Notes under the pieces: generated by a model
Told to the model about the DNA's origin: nothing
The model's input: the letters and a program-made list of their open reading frames with translations, nothing else
Database searches by the model: none
Made by a program: the position numbers and the translations under genes
Assembly: GCA_965215045.1 (NCBI GenBank)
Contig: OZ244031.1
Span: 682,001 to 746,000 of the forward strand
Length of the DNA: 64,000 nt
Source: G965215045 sp965215045
GTDB taxonomy: Bacteria; Pseudomonadota; Gammaproteobacteria; JABABF01
Reading direction: 5' to 3'
Shown: positions 1 to 8,731 of the stretch, piece after piece
Numbering within the stretch: position 1 is the stretch's first letter
Layout of the letters: each line of letters opens with the position of its first letter

Positions 1-180
1 AAAACGGCAACGGAAAGGCGCGACACATTATAACCAGCCACCGGCGACGAGCCATACGCGGACCCGGGAATCGACGCCGGAATCGACGGCGGCCGGCACG
101 GCCCGGGAAACCGGCGGTAGGAACGGCTAAAATATGATGCCAGGCACTACAGGACAATACGCGGAACTGCAAGAATATCG
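1..180. other. Upstream region with no recognisable gene
   Basis: No gene is recognised here. A TATAAT-like hexamer reads on the minus strand near positions 25-30, so a divergent gene may start to the left of the window, but no matching -35 box is clear. The plus strand leads into guanylate kinase. Confidence 0.3.
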
Positions 181-801
181 ATGGGCGAACAGGGCGTTCT
201 CTACACGATCTCCGGACCTTCCGGGGTCGGCAAAAGCAGCCTGGTGGCGGCACTGGCGCAAAAAATTTCCGGGCTCCGGATTTCCGTCTCGCACACCACC
301 CGCCCCGCGCGTTCCAGCGAAGAGGATGGAACGCATTATCACTTTGTCAGCATGGAAGTTTTCGAAGACATGCTAAGGCGCGAAGTTTTCTTGGAACACG
401 CCCAGGTATTCGGTCATTGCTACGGCAGTTCCCGGGAATGGGTGGAACAGACCCTGGCCCGTGGAGAAGACGTAATCCTGGAAATCGATTGGCAGGGCGC
501 ACAACAGGTACGCGAGCGAATGCCGCAAAGCGTCGGCATTTTCCTGCTGCCGCCCGGCGAAGACGACTTGCGGCAACGCCTCGGCACCCGGGGGCATGAT
601 CCCGAGCTGATCTCCACCCGCCTGGAATGCGCCACCAGGGAAATGCAGCATTTGCACGAGGCCGATTACCTGGTCATCAACAGGAATTTTGACCGGGCCC
701 TGTCGGACTTGTGTTGTATCGTGCTGAGCAACCGCCTGCGTTGCGCCTACAGCAGCCGCACGAACCAGGAATTAATTGAAGAATTGATCGGCGACTCCTG
801 A
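181..801 (+). CDS. gmk: Guanylate kinase
   Basis: Cytoplasmic enzyme that phosphorylates GMP or dGMP to the diphosphate with ATP, in purine nucleotide recycling. The protein is 206 aa, the usual length for bacterial Gmk. The P-loop GPSGVGKSS lies at residues 12-20, followed by the GMP-binding SHTTRPAR segment and the ILEIDWQGA motif around residue 100. The ATG at 181 puts the P-loop at the usual distance from the N-terminus. The ribosome-binding site is weak. It is followed by rpoZ and spoT, the classical gammaproteobacterial order. Confidence 0.97.
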   Translation: MGEQGVLYTISGPSGVGKSSLVAALAQKISGLRISVSHTTRPARSSEEDGTHYHFVSMEVFEDMLRREVFLEHAQVFGHCYGSSREWVEQTLARGEDVILEIDWQGAQQVRERMPQSVGIFLLPPGEDDLRQRLGTRGHDPELISTRLECATREMQHLHEADYLVINRNFDRALSDLCCIVLSNRLRCAYSSRTNQELIEELIGDS

Positions 802-966
802 GACCCCGCGGCAACTGTCCCGGCCATAACGTCCGCGGCAATCACCGAATTCCACGGACGGTGCCCGGGGCATCGTGTTTGCACGCGCCAGTCAACGATG
901 CCGGTTTGCCTCAAAAATGCATCCCCGCTACAATGCGCTGCCCCGAGTTCGGAAGGTTCTGCGCAA

Positions 967-1386
967 ATGGCCCGCGTCACGATTGAAAGATGCCTCAAAC
1001 ACTTCGCCAACCGCTTTGACCTGGTGTTGGCGGCCAGCCGGCGCGCCCGCCAGTTGCAGGCCGGCGGTGTTCCCCTGGTCCCCACGGAGGATGACAAGGA
1101 GACCGTGGTCGCCCTGCGGGAGATCGAGGCGGAGCGCATCGGACCGGATATCCTGCACCAGGATCTCACCGGAGAGGAAGACCTGGACCAGGAGATTCGC
1201 AAGTTGATTGAAAAGGCCCCCGAGCCGGTCACCGCTTTTGCCGCACCCGCCGAACATGAAGACGACGATGAGGAAGAAGGAGGGGAGGACGAAGTAATCC
1301 GCGCCGCCGCGGAAGAAGAAACTGCAAAGAACAAGGAAACCGCATCGGGGCATTCCGAAGGCACAGGCCCCGGCAGCGAAAAATAG
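967..1386 (+). CDS. rpoZ: RNA polymerase omega subunit with acidic C-terminal extension
   Basis: Omega helps assemble the beta' subunit of RNA polymerase and takes part in (p)ppGpp binding. The ATG at 967 gives the family N-terminus MARVTIE, followed by NRFDLVLAASRRARQ and PLVPTEDDKETVVALREIE; an earlier in-frame start at 898 would add 23 unrelated residues. The protein is 139 aa against about 90 in E. coli. The extra C-terminal residues, from about 95 on, are mostly Glu, Asp, Ala and Gly with no family similarity that I recognise. It lies between gmk and spoT as in relatives. Confidence 0.93.
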   Translation: MARVTIERCLKHFANRFDLVLAASRRARQLQAGGVPLVPTEDDKETVVALREIEAERIGPDILHQDLTGEEDLDQEIRKLIEKAPEPVTAFAAPAEHEDDDEEEGGEDEVIRAAAEEETAKNKETASGHSEGTGPGSEK

Positions 1387-1709
1387 CGTCCGGCCCGCGG
1401 GGGGATATCCAACCCGCCCCGTCGTCCACACGGCGGCACCGACATTTCCGCCCGCGGGGTGACACACTCCACCCGACCCGTCACCCACACAGCGGCACCG
1501 ACATTCCCGACCGCGGGCTGACACACTCCACCCGCCCCGTCATCCACACGGCGGCACCGACATTCCCGACCGCGGGCTGACACACTCCACCCGACCCGTC
1601 ACCCACACGGCGGCACCGACATTTCTACCTGCGGAGTTTGCCGACCCGTGCAAGGCGGATAAATTTTTCATAATATAAGACCGTCCCGTCGTCCGCATCG
1701 AGCAGAGAC
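1387..1709. repeat. Minisatellite A, 59-bp period
   Basis: The gap between rpoZ and spoT holds a tandem array. The phrase GCGGCACCGACATT recurs at 1433, 1492, 1551 and 1610, exactly 59 bases apart each time. The two inner copies are nearly identical and the outer ones are diverged. Each unit can be read as three ~20-bp modules carrying GACAC, GTCAC and GACAT. Because 59 is not a multiple of three and the long open frames here shift between copies, the array is not coding. The AT-rich stretch 1659-1680 before spoT may hold its promoter, but no well-spaced box pair is seen. Confidence 0.9.
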
Positions 1710-3878
1710 ATGTCCACCCCGGCCCTCCAGGAAAATATAGACGCCCTGGCGCACAAGCTCGGCGATTACCTGAACGCGGGGCAAGTGCTGCGCGTGCAAA
1801 ACGCCTACCAGTACGCAGAAAAAGCCCACCGGGGGCAGCGGCGGCGCAGCGGCGAGCCCTTCATTACGCACCCGATCGCGGTCGCACACATCTTGGCGGA
1901 TATGCGCATGGATGACGAGATACTCACCGCCGCCATCCTGCATGATGTCCTGGAAGACTGCGACCTGGACCGGGAGAGCATCCAACAGGAATTTGGGGAA
2001 ACCATTGCCCGGCTGGTCGACGGGGTGAGCAAACTCGACCACATGGAAAGCACCTCCCGGCACCAGGCACAGCAAAAAAACCTGCACAAGATGGTGATGG
2101 CCATGACCCAGGACGTCCGCGTCATCCTCGTGAAACTGGCGGACCGCTTGCACAATATGCGCACCATCAGTGCGCTGCCGCTCGCAAGCCGCAAGCGTAT
2201 TGCGCGGGAAACCCTGGACTTTTATGCGCCCATTGCGCTGCGCCTGGGCATGAACAACCTGTACCGGGAGCTGGAAGATCTCTGTTTCGAAGCCCTGCAT
2301 CCCATGCGCGCGCAGTGTATCCGCTCCGCGGTGCGCAAAACTGCCCAGAATCGCAAGGAACTCGTCGAACAGGTGCGGCGCCAAATCAGCGGCGCATTGG
2401 AAAAAGCGGAACTCTCCGCCGTGGTGACCGGCCGGGAAAAACACTTGTACAGCATTTATCGCAAGATGCGCGAACGGCACCGCTCTTTTTCCGAGCTCAT
2501 GGACGTGTTCGGCTTCCGCGTCGTGATGCAGAACGTCGACAGCTGCTATCGCGCCCTGGGCGTGATACACAACCTGTACAAACCGCTGGAGGCGCGCTTC
2601 AAGGATTTCATCGCCATCCCCAAGAGCAACGGCTACCAGTCCCTGCACACCGTGCTGTTCGGCATGTACGGCATACAGGTTGAAATTCAAATTCGCACCG
2701 ACGCCATGGATGAAATGGCCGAACACGGCATTGCCGCCCACGACTTGTACAAGCTGGGCGACGACGAGCCCTCGGTGCAGCTGAACCAGTTGCAAATTCG
2801 CAAATGGATGCAGAGCCTGCTGGAATTGCAGCAGGAATCCGGGAACCCGGCCGAGTTCCTGGAACATATGCGCGAAGACCTGTTCCCCGATGAAATTTAC
2901 GTGTTTACCCCGGAGGGAGACATTATCAAGTTGCCGATGGGCTCCACCCCGGTGGATTTTGCCTACGAGATCCATACCGACATCGGCAATCATTGCGTCG
3001 GCTGCCAGGTCGACAAGAAACCGGCGGTACTGCACACCATATTGCAAAGCGGGCAGACGGTGGAGATCATTACCTCGCCCGATGCGTCTCCACACCCGGC
3101 CTGGATCGATTTCATCGCCACCGGCAAGGCGCGCAGCCATATTCGGCACAGCCTCAAGCAGCGCCGGCGGGAAGACGCGATCGTGCTGGGGCGGCAGCTG
3201 CTGGAACGCTCCCTGCGCATGATGGACGCCTCGATCCGGGATTTCCCGGAAAAGGACCAGGCGCGCCTGGTCCAGGATAGCGGCACGCCAGACCTCGACC
3301 AGTTGCTGGCGGACATCGGCTTCGGCAACCGCGTGGCGGGACTGGTGGCGGAAAAACTCGTGGATATTTCCCAGGAGGAAAACAGTCGCTGGCAGCAGCT
3401 GCGACGCTACTTCGGTCTCGGTATCCGCTCACGCCATGAACCCTTGTACATCCATGGCACGGAGGGTGTCATGGTACATTTTGGCGGTTGCTGTTCCCCG
3501 GTGCCCGGGGACCAGATCACCGGGCACATCAGTGCCGGACGCGGCCTGGTGGTGCATGAAAGCGACTGCCCCAACCTCGTGCGCAGTAACCAGAAAAGGG
3601 AGTTGATCCCGTTGAGCTGGTCGGAGGAGGTCAGCGGAGAATTCACCGCTCGCCTGCTGGTGGAAGCGGAACATTCCCGCGGGCTGACCGTGGAACTCGC
3701 CAACCTGATCAACCACATGGACGCCAATGTCGAGCACCTGGACCTGCGTGAACGCAACGAGCGCATGAGCATGGTCTCCCTGTCGATCGGGGTGCGCGAC
3801 CGCATTCACCTGGCGCGCATCTTGCGCCGCCTGCGCAGGATCAAGGCGGTCAGTCGCGTCACGCGCCAACAGGGCTGA
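1710..3878 (+). CDS. spoT: Bifunctional (p)ppGpp synthetase/hydrolase, SpoT type
   Basis: Makes and degrades the alarmone (p)ppGpp. The protein is 722 aa. The N-terminal HD hydrolase domain has an intact LHDVLED motif at residues 77-83 and His54 upstream. The synthetase domain follows, with GYQSLHT near residue 310 and the EIQIRT strand. A TGS domain (VFTPEGDIIKLPMGSTPVDFAYEIH) starts near residue 395, and an ACT domain fills the last ~75 residues. The intact HD motif argues for SpoT rather than hydrolase-dead RelA. The neighbours rpoZ upstream and ridA/recG downstream agree. Confidence 0.96.
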   Translation: MSTPALQENIDALAHKLGDYLNAGQVLRVQNAYQYAEKAHRGQRRRSGEPFITHPIAVAHILADMRMDDEILTAAILHDVLEDCDLDRESIQQEFGETIARLVDGVSKLDHMESTSRHQAQQKNLHKMVMAMTQDVRVILVKLADRLHNMRTISALPLASRKRIARETLDFYAPIALRLGMNNLYRELEDLCFEALHPMRAQCIRSAVRKTAQNRKELVEQVRRQISGALEKAELSAVVTGREKHLYSIYRKMRERHRSFSELMDVFGFRVVMQNVDSCYRALGVIHNLYKPLEARFKDFIAIPKSNGYQSLHTVLFGMYGIQVEIQIRTDAMDEMAEHGIAAHDLYKLGDDEPSVQLNQLQIRKWMQSLLELQQESGNPAEFLEHMREDLFPDEIYVFTPEGDIIKLPMGSTPVDFAYEIHTDIGNHCVGCQVDKKPAVLHTILQSGQTVEIITSPDASPHPAWIDFIATGKARSHIRHSLKQRRREDAIVLGRQLLERSLRMMDASIRDFPEKDQARLVQDSGTPDLDQLLADIGFGNRVAGLVAEKLVDISQEENSRWQQLRRYFGLGIRSRHEPLYIHGTEGVMVHFGGCCSPVPGDQITGHISAGRGLVVHESDCPNLVRSNQKRELIPLSWSEEVSGEFTARLLVEAEHSRGLTVELANLINHMDANVEHLDLRERNERMSMVSLSIGVRDRIHLARILRRLRRIKAVSRVTRQQG

Positions 3879-3922
3879 TTCATCGCCTGCGTATACTGCG
3901 GCGCACAGGACCCATCGCATCC

Positions 3923-4306
3923 ATGAACGACACCAAGGCCATCCACAGCAGCACCGCACCGCAGGCGATCGGTGCTTATTCACATGCGGTGCAAAGCGGC
4001 AACACGGTCTATCTCTCCGGGCAGATCCCCCTGGTTCCCGGGACCATGGAACTGCGGGAGGGCGGCATCCGCGCCCAGGCAGAGCAGGTTTTCGACAACT
4101 TGCAGGCGGTGGCGGAAGCCGCGGGCGGCAGCCTGCAGAACGCGGTCAAGATCAATATCTCCCTGACCGACCTCGCCGATTTCAGCGTCGTCAACGAGGT
4201 GATGGAGTGCTATTTCACCCCGCCCTACCCGGCGCGCGCCTGCGTCGGCGTGGCCGCCCTGCCCAGGGGCGCGGCGATCGAAATCGAGGCGATCCTGGCA
4301 TTGTGA
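3923..4306 (+). CDS. ridA: RidA family reactive-intermediate deaminase
   Basis: A small cytoplasmic enzyme (127 aa) that hydrolyses 2-aminoacrylate and related enamine/imine intermediates released by PLP enzymes. Family hallmarks are the early QAIGAYSHAV segment, VYLSGQIPL, and the C-terminal YPARACVGVAALPRGAAIEIEAI block, whose Arg is the substrate-binding residue of active members. It lies 44 bases after spoT, the common spoT-ridA-recG arrangement, and may share its transcript. Confidence 0.95.
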   Translation: MNDTKAIHSSTAPQAIGAYSHAVQSGNTVYLSGQIPLVPGTMELREGGIRAQAEQVFDNLQAVAEAAGGSLQNAVKINISLTDLADFSVVNEVMECYFTPPYPARACVGVAALPRGAAIEIEAILAL

Positions 4307-4328
4307 ACGCACAGCGGCGGCCGGGCGA

Positions 4329-5210
4329 TTAAATCTCCTCTCCCGCCAACAGCTCCGCGTAACCGCTGCGGTAGTCCGGACAACGAAAGACGTAACCGCT
4401 CTCCCGCAGCCGGCGATTGCTCATGCGCCGGCTGCGGCGCCGCCCCCGGGTGCCCTCCGGCCCGCTCTCCCGCAGCGTGACGCCCACCTGTTCGCCAATC
4501 CACGCCATGACCTCCCACAGCGGTGCCGGTTCACAGTCGACGGCGAGATAGCAATCTCGCACTGCTTCCCCGCGCCAATCCCGCAACAGTAGATGCGCCA
4601 GGATACCGGCGCAATCGTCCCGGTGAATGCGGTTGCTGTACAGCGGCGGCTCGCGCCGGCAGCCCTGGCCGGCACGCACCCGGCGCAATAATTGCAGCCG
4701 TCCCGGCCCGTAAATTCCGGCGCAACGCACAACGGTGTATTGCCAACCGCAATCTCGCAGCAGTTCCTCGGCCTGCAGCAGGCGGCGGCCGGCAAAATCC
4801 TCTGCTGCGGTGGGACTGTCTTCGTCCACCCATTCGCCCCCGTCCTGGCAGTAGACCCGGGTGCTGGAAACCAGGAAGATACGCCGCGGTGCCTGGGCGG
4901 GTGCCAGTGCTTGCAACAGGTTGGCCAGTCCCTGGACGTACACCGCGCGATACGCTTCATCGGAGAATTCCCCGGCGGCGGCGCAGGAAATGACGTAATC
5001 AAAAGCCTTGCCCCGCAACACCCGGCGCAATTCTTCCGCTGCCCGCAGGTCCGCCTGCAGACCCTGTATCGCCGCCGGCAGGCCCTCCGGCCGGCGGCGC
5101 AAGCCCTGCACCCGGGCGCCTTGTTCGGCCAGCAGCAGGCCGCTCGCAGAGCCCACATCGCCGCAACCGGCGATCAGCACCCGCGGGCTGTGCAGTTCCT
5201 CAGTCGCCAT
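4329..5210 (-). CDS. NAD-dependent epimerase/dehydratase family protein (YeeZ-like SDR)
   Basis: A 293-aa protein with an N-terminal Rossmann fold: the dinucleotide motif GCGDVGSASG sits near residues 15-24. The catalytic region reads SSTRVYCQDGGEWVDE, resembling the SST.VY segment of extended SDR proteins such as E. coli YeeZ. The substrate is unknown. It is convergent with ridA and divergent from recG (79-bp gap). Confidence 0.82.
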   Translation of the reverse strand: MATEELHSPRVLIAGCGDVGSASGLLLAEQGARVQGLRRRPEGLPAAIQGLQADLRAAEELRRVLRGKAFDYVISCAAAGEFSDEAYRAVYVQGLANLLQALAPAQAPRRIFLVSSTRVYCQDGGEWVDEDSPTAAEDFAGRRLLQAEELLRDCGWQYTVVRCAGIYGPGRLQLLRRVRAGQGCRREPPLYSNRIHRDDCAGILAHLLLRDWRGEAVRDCYLAVDCEPAPLWEVMAWIGEQVGVTLRESGPEGTRGRRRSRRMSNRRLRESGYVFRCPDYRSGYAELLAGEEI

Positions 5211-5289
5211 CGCCTGTGCCCCCCGGGGCCGGCGGCTGCAGGACGGCAGACGGGTAAAATGTTTTGTGCTTCATCTCCGCCATTTCAAG

Positions 5290-7374
5290 ATGCCAAAAAA
5301 CGCTTGGGATAATACTTCAATCCAGGCAGTGCCGGGCATCGGTGCCCGCAAGGCGGAATATTTTGCCCGACTCGGCGTCCACACGCTCCAGGACCTCCTG
5401 TTTCACTTGCCGCTGCGCTACGAGGACCGCACCCGGCGCACCCCCATTCGCCAGTTGCGCCCCGGTGTGCGCGCCGTCATCGAGGGAGAAATTCTCAAAA
5501 ACGATATCGCCTACGGGCGGCGACGCAAGCGCAGCCTCGCCTGTATCCTGGGCGACGACAGCGGTGTCGTCACCCTGCGCTTTTATCATTTCAACGACAC
5601 GCAACGGCGCATGCTGCGCGAGGGCGGGCACTTGCGCTGCTACGGGGAAGTGCGGCAGGGACGCAACGGGCTGGAGCTCTATCACCCCGAGTACACGCTA
5701 CTGGAACCAGACCAGGAACCGGAATTAGAACGCAGCCTGACCCCGGTATATCCCAGCACCGAGGGCATCAGCCAGTATGATTGGCGCCGGGCCAGCAAGT
5801 TTGCCCTGCAGGGCCTGCAAGCCGGCTCACTGCCGGATTGGTTGCATGGAGCACCGCAATTCGGCGGTCGCCAGATCGGCTTGGAGGAGGCACTGCATTA
5901 CCTGCATGCCCCGCCGGCCGACACCCCGCTTACGGAATTGCAAGACGACGGGCATCCCTACCGGCAACGCCTGGCCTTTGAAGAACTGCTGGCCCATTAC
6001 CTGGGCCTCAGGAAATTACGCGGTGAAACGCGCCGCACCCGGGCACCCGGTCTGCCCCCGGCACCGGAAATACAGGAAAAATTTCTCGGCTCCCTGGGTT
6101 TCCAGCTGACCGGTGCCCAACGCCGGGTCAGCCGTGAAATCGCCCGGGACCTCCGCGGTGAGACACCGATGATGCGCTTGTTACAGGGAGACGTGGGCTC
6201 AGGCAAAACCGTGGTCGCCGCCCTGGCCGCCCTGCAATCCCATGCCGCCGGCTGCCAGACCGCGCTCATGGCACCCACCGAGATTCTCGCCGAACAGCAT
6301 TACCGGTCCTTCGACCGCTGGTGCATGCCGCTGGGCGTGCCAGTCGCCTGGCTGACCGGCAGGATCAAGGGCAAAAAAAGGCAGCTTGAACTGCAACGCC
6401 TCGCCAGCGGCGAGGCCTCGATCGCAATCGGCACGCATGCCCTGTTGCAGGAAGACGTGCGCTTTGCCCGCCTGGGACTTGCGATCATCGATGAACAGCA
6501 CCGCTTCGGGGTGCACCAGCGCTTGCAGCTGCGGGAAAAGAGCGGCATCGGTTCGCCGCACCAGCTGATCATGACCGCCACCCCGATCCCGCGCACCCTG
6601 GCGATGACCGCCTACGCCGACCTCGATGTGTCCCGGATCGATGAACTGCCGCCCGGGCGGCTGCCGGTCAAAACGGCCCTGGTCAGCGATGCGCGGCGCG
6701 CGGAGGTGATCGAGCGACTGCGCCTGGCGTGCATGGGCGGACAACAGGGGTACTGGGTATGCACCCTGATCGAAGAATCCGATGTACTGCAGTGCCAGGC
6801 GGCTGAAACCACTGCCCGGGAACTGCGCGCGCGCCTGCCGCAATTATCCGTGGGGCTGGTCCACGGCCGCCTCTCCTCGCAACAGAAAGCGGAGGTGATG
6901 GCGGAGTTCAATGCACAGAAAATCGACCTGCTGGTGGCGACGACCGTGGTCGAAGTCGGCGTCGACGTGCAGAACGCCGGGCTCATGATCATCGAGAACC
7001 CGGAACGATTGGGACTGGCGCAGTTGCACCAGTTGCGCGGGCGTGTCGGGCGCGGTGAACGGCAGAGCCATTGTGTGCTCCTGTACAGCACCGCCATCGG
7101 CGAGGGCGGGGTCGATCGCCTGCGCGTGATCCGCGACCACAATGACGGCTTTAAGATTGCCGAAAAAGACCTGGATCTGCGCGGCCCCGGTGAAGTCCTG
7201 GGTGCGCGCCAGACCGGTCTCGTGGAATACCGGGTCGCCAATTTGCGGCGTGATGCCGGCCTGCTCGAGGCCGTGCGCCGTTACGGCGACGAGTTCTCGC
7301 AACAACACCCGCAACACGTGGAAGCACTGATCCGCCGCTGGACCGGCGATGCCCAACAGTACGCCGAGGTCTGA
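5290..7374 (+). CDS. recG: ATP-dependent DNA helicase RecG
   Basis: Branch-migrating helicase that remodels stalled forks and recombination intermediates. The protein is 694 aa from the ATG at 5290. The start fits the family N-terminus (PGIGARKAEYFARLGV); the open frame extends 94 codons further upstream, but that part is antisense to the SDR gene and unlike RecG. After the wedge/OB region come the Walker A motif GDVGSGKT (residues 300-307), DEQH box at 401-404, TATPIPRTLAMT, and the C-terminal helicase motifs including QLRGRVGRG. Length and motif order are normal. Confidence 0.96.
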   Translation: MPKNAWDNTSIQAVPGIGARKAEYFARLGVHTLQDLLFHLPLRYEDRTRRTPIRQLRPGVRAVIEGEILKNDIAYGRRRKRSLACILGDDSGVVTLRFYHFNDTQRRMLREGGHLRCYGEVRQGRNGLELYHPEYTLLEPDQEPELERSLTPVYPSTEGISQYDWRRASKFALQGLQAGSLPDWLHGAPQFGGRQIGLEEALHYLHAPPADTPLTELQDDGHPYRQRLAFEELLAHYLGLRKLRGETRRTRAPGLPPAPEIQEKFLGSLGFQLTGAQRRVSREIARDLRGETPMMRLLQGDVGSGKTVVAALAALQSHAAGCQTALMAPTEILAEQHYRSFDRWCMPLGVPVAWLTGRIKGKKRQLELQRLASGEASIAIGTHALLQEDVRFARLGLAIIDEQHRFGVHQRLQLREKSGIGSPHQLIMTATPIPRTLAMTAYADLDVSRIDELPPGRLPVKTALVSDARRAEVIERLRLACMGGQQGYWVCTLIEESDVLQCQAAETTARELRARLPQLSVGLVHGRLSSQQKAEVMAEFNAQKIDLLVATTVVEVGVDVQNAGLMIIENPERLGLAQLHQLRGRVGRGERQSHCVLLYSTAIGEGGVDRLRVIRDHNDGFKIAEKDLDLRGPGEVLGARQTGLVEYRVANLRRDAGLLEAVRRYGDEFSQQHPQHVEALIRRWTGDAQQYAEV

Positions 7375-7403
7375 GCGGGGCGGGGCCGGCAGCCGCCGCG
7401 CGC

Positions 7404-8708
7404 TCAGAATTCTTGCTGCCTCGCCTGGGCTATTTCCGGGGGCTCTTCCAGTACCCGGTGTTCGCCCTCGCTGCGGGCGATGACCGTCGCCCCGCAGGAA
7501 TCGCCGAACACGTTGACCGCGGTGCGCATCATGTCGAGAATGCGATCGGTGATAAACAGCAAGCCGATTCCCTCCAGGGGCAGGCCGACCGCACCCAGGA
7601 CAATCGTGATGGCCACCAGGCTCGCCGCCGGAATCCCCGCGACGCCGATCGAGGTCAACAGGGCGGTCAGCACGATCAGGAATTGCTGGGCGAAACTCAG
7701 GTCCACCCCGTACACCTGGGCGATGAACAACACCGCCGCGCATTCATACAGTGCCGTGCCATCCATGTTGACCGTGGCACCCAGCGGCAACACGAAGCCG
7801 GAGGTGCGCTCTGAAACCCCGGCGCGCACGCGCACGCATTCCATGGTGACCGGCAGCGTGCCCGAGGAAGAGGCGGTGGAAAACGCGGTCAGCAGTGCCG
7901 GCGACATCGCCTGGAACTGGCGCAGCGGGCTGACCCTGCCGACCAGTGCCAGCAGCAGGGGGTAGACCACCAGCACCTGGAGCGAGAGTGCCAGTACCAC
8001 GGAGATAAAAAACCACAGCAGGGGCCGGAAGGCGGCAAAACCGGTCTCGGTGACCGTGTCCGCCACCAGCCCGAACACCCCGAGCGGTGCAAACATCATG
8101 ATCCACATGGTCATGCGCATCATGACATCCAGGACTTTTTCCCAGAACTCGTGCAACAGGCCCGATGCGCTGCCGCTGCTGCGGCTCATGAAAAAACCGA
8201 ACAGCAGGCTGAAAAATATCAGCCCCAGCAGCTGGCCATCCGCCGCCGCTGCGATCACGTTGGGCGGCACCATGCGCAAAAATACGCCGACAATGTCGCC
8301 GCCCCCGCGGTTGCTGACTTTTTCTTCGAGCACGCGCTGCACCTGGGCGGCGTCGACATCGGCACCCAGCAGCTGGACCTGCTCGTCGCCCGCCTTCCCG
8401 GGTTCCAACAGGTTGACGCACAACAGGCCGATCAGGATGGCCAGCGTGCTGGTGACCAGGTAATAGCCCAGCGTCTTGCCGCCCAGGCGGCCGAAGTTTG
8501 CACCGCTAATGCCGGAGATGCTGCAGATCACGGAGGCGACCACCAGGGGGATCACCACCATTTTCAATGCATTGAGAAAGAGTGTGCCGATAAAGGAATA
8601 CCCGGCATGCAAAAAACTGTCGGACTCGGTCAGCACACCGGCCAGGACTGCCAGGGCCAGTGCCGCCAGGATCTGCCAGTACAGCGGGATGTTTTTCAGG
8701 CGCGACAT
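7404..8708 (-). CDS. Dicarboxylate/amino acid:cation symporter (DAACS family)
   Basis: Inner-membrane transporter, 434 aa, that imports glutamate/aspartate or C4-dicarboxylates with Na+ or H+. Visible signatures are the first hairpin loop with SSSGTLPVTM, the NMDGTALYE motif of TM7, and the C-terminal GDSCGATVIAR with the conserved Asp/Arg of substrate binding. The ATG at 8708 starts directly before the first membrane segment; the open frame continues upstream into sequence antisense to the next gene. GltP and DctA cannot be separated by inspection. Confidence 0.9.
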   Translation of the reverse strand: MSRLKNIPLYWQILAALALAVLAGVLTESDSFLHAGYSFIGTLFLNALKMVVIPLVVASVICSISGISGANFGRLGGKTLGYYLVTSTLAILIGLLCVNLLEPGKAGDEQVQLLGADVDAAQVQRVLEEKVSNRGGGDIVGVFLRMVPPNVIAAAADGQLLGLIFFSLLFGFFMSRSSGSASGLLHEFWEKVLDVMMRMTMWIMMFAPLGVFGLVADTVTETGFAAFRPLLWFFISVVLALSLQVLVVYPLLLALVGRVSPLRQFQAMSPALLTAFSTASSSGTLPVTMECVRVRAGVSERTSGFVLPLGATVNMDGTALYECAAVLFIAQVYGVDLSFAQQFLIVLTALLTSIGVAGIPAASLVAITIVLGAVGLPLEGIGLLFITDRILDMMRTAVNVFGDSCGATVIARSEGEHRVLEEPPEIAQARQQEF

Positions 8709-8731
8709 GATGCAGAAGACGGGGGCGAAAC

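Noticed and set aside
747..1583. Long Arg/Ser/Cys-rich frames on the minus strand over rpoZ and minisatellite A
   Set aside because: They are antisense to rpoZ and run through an array whose 59-bp period shifts frame at every copy; no family resemblance.
5008..5289. 94-codon N-terminal extension of recG
   Set aside because: It is antisense to the SDR gene and unlike RecG; the ATG at 5290 gives the family N-terminus.
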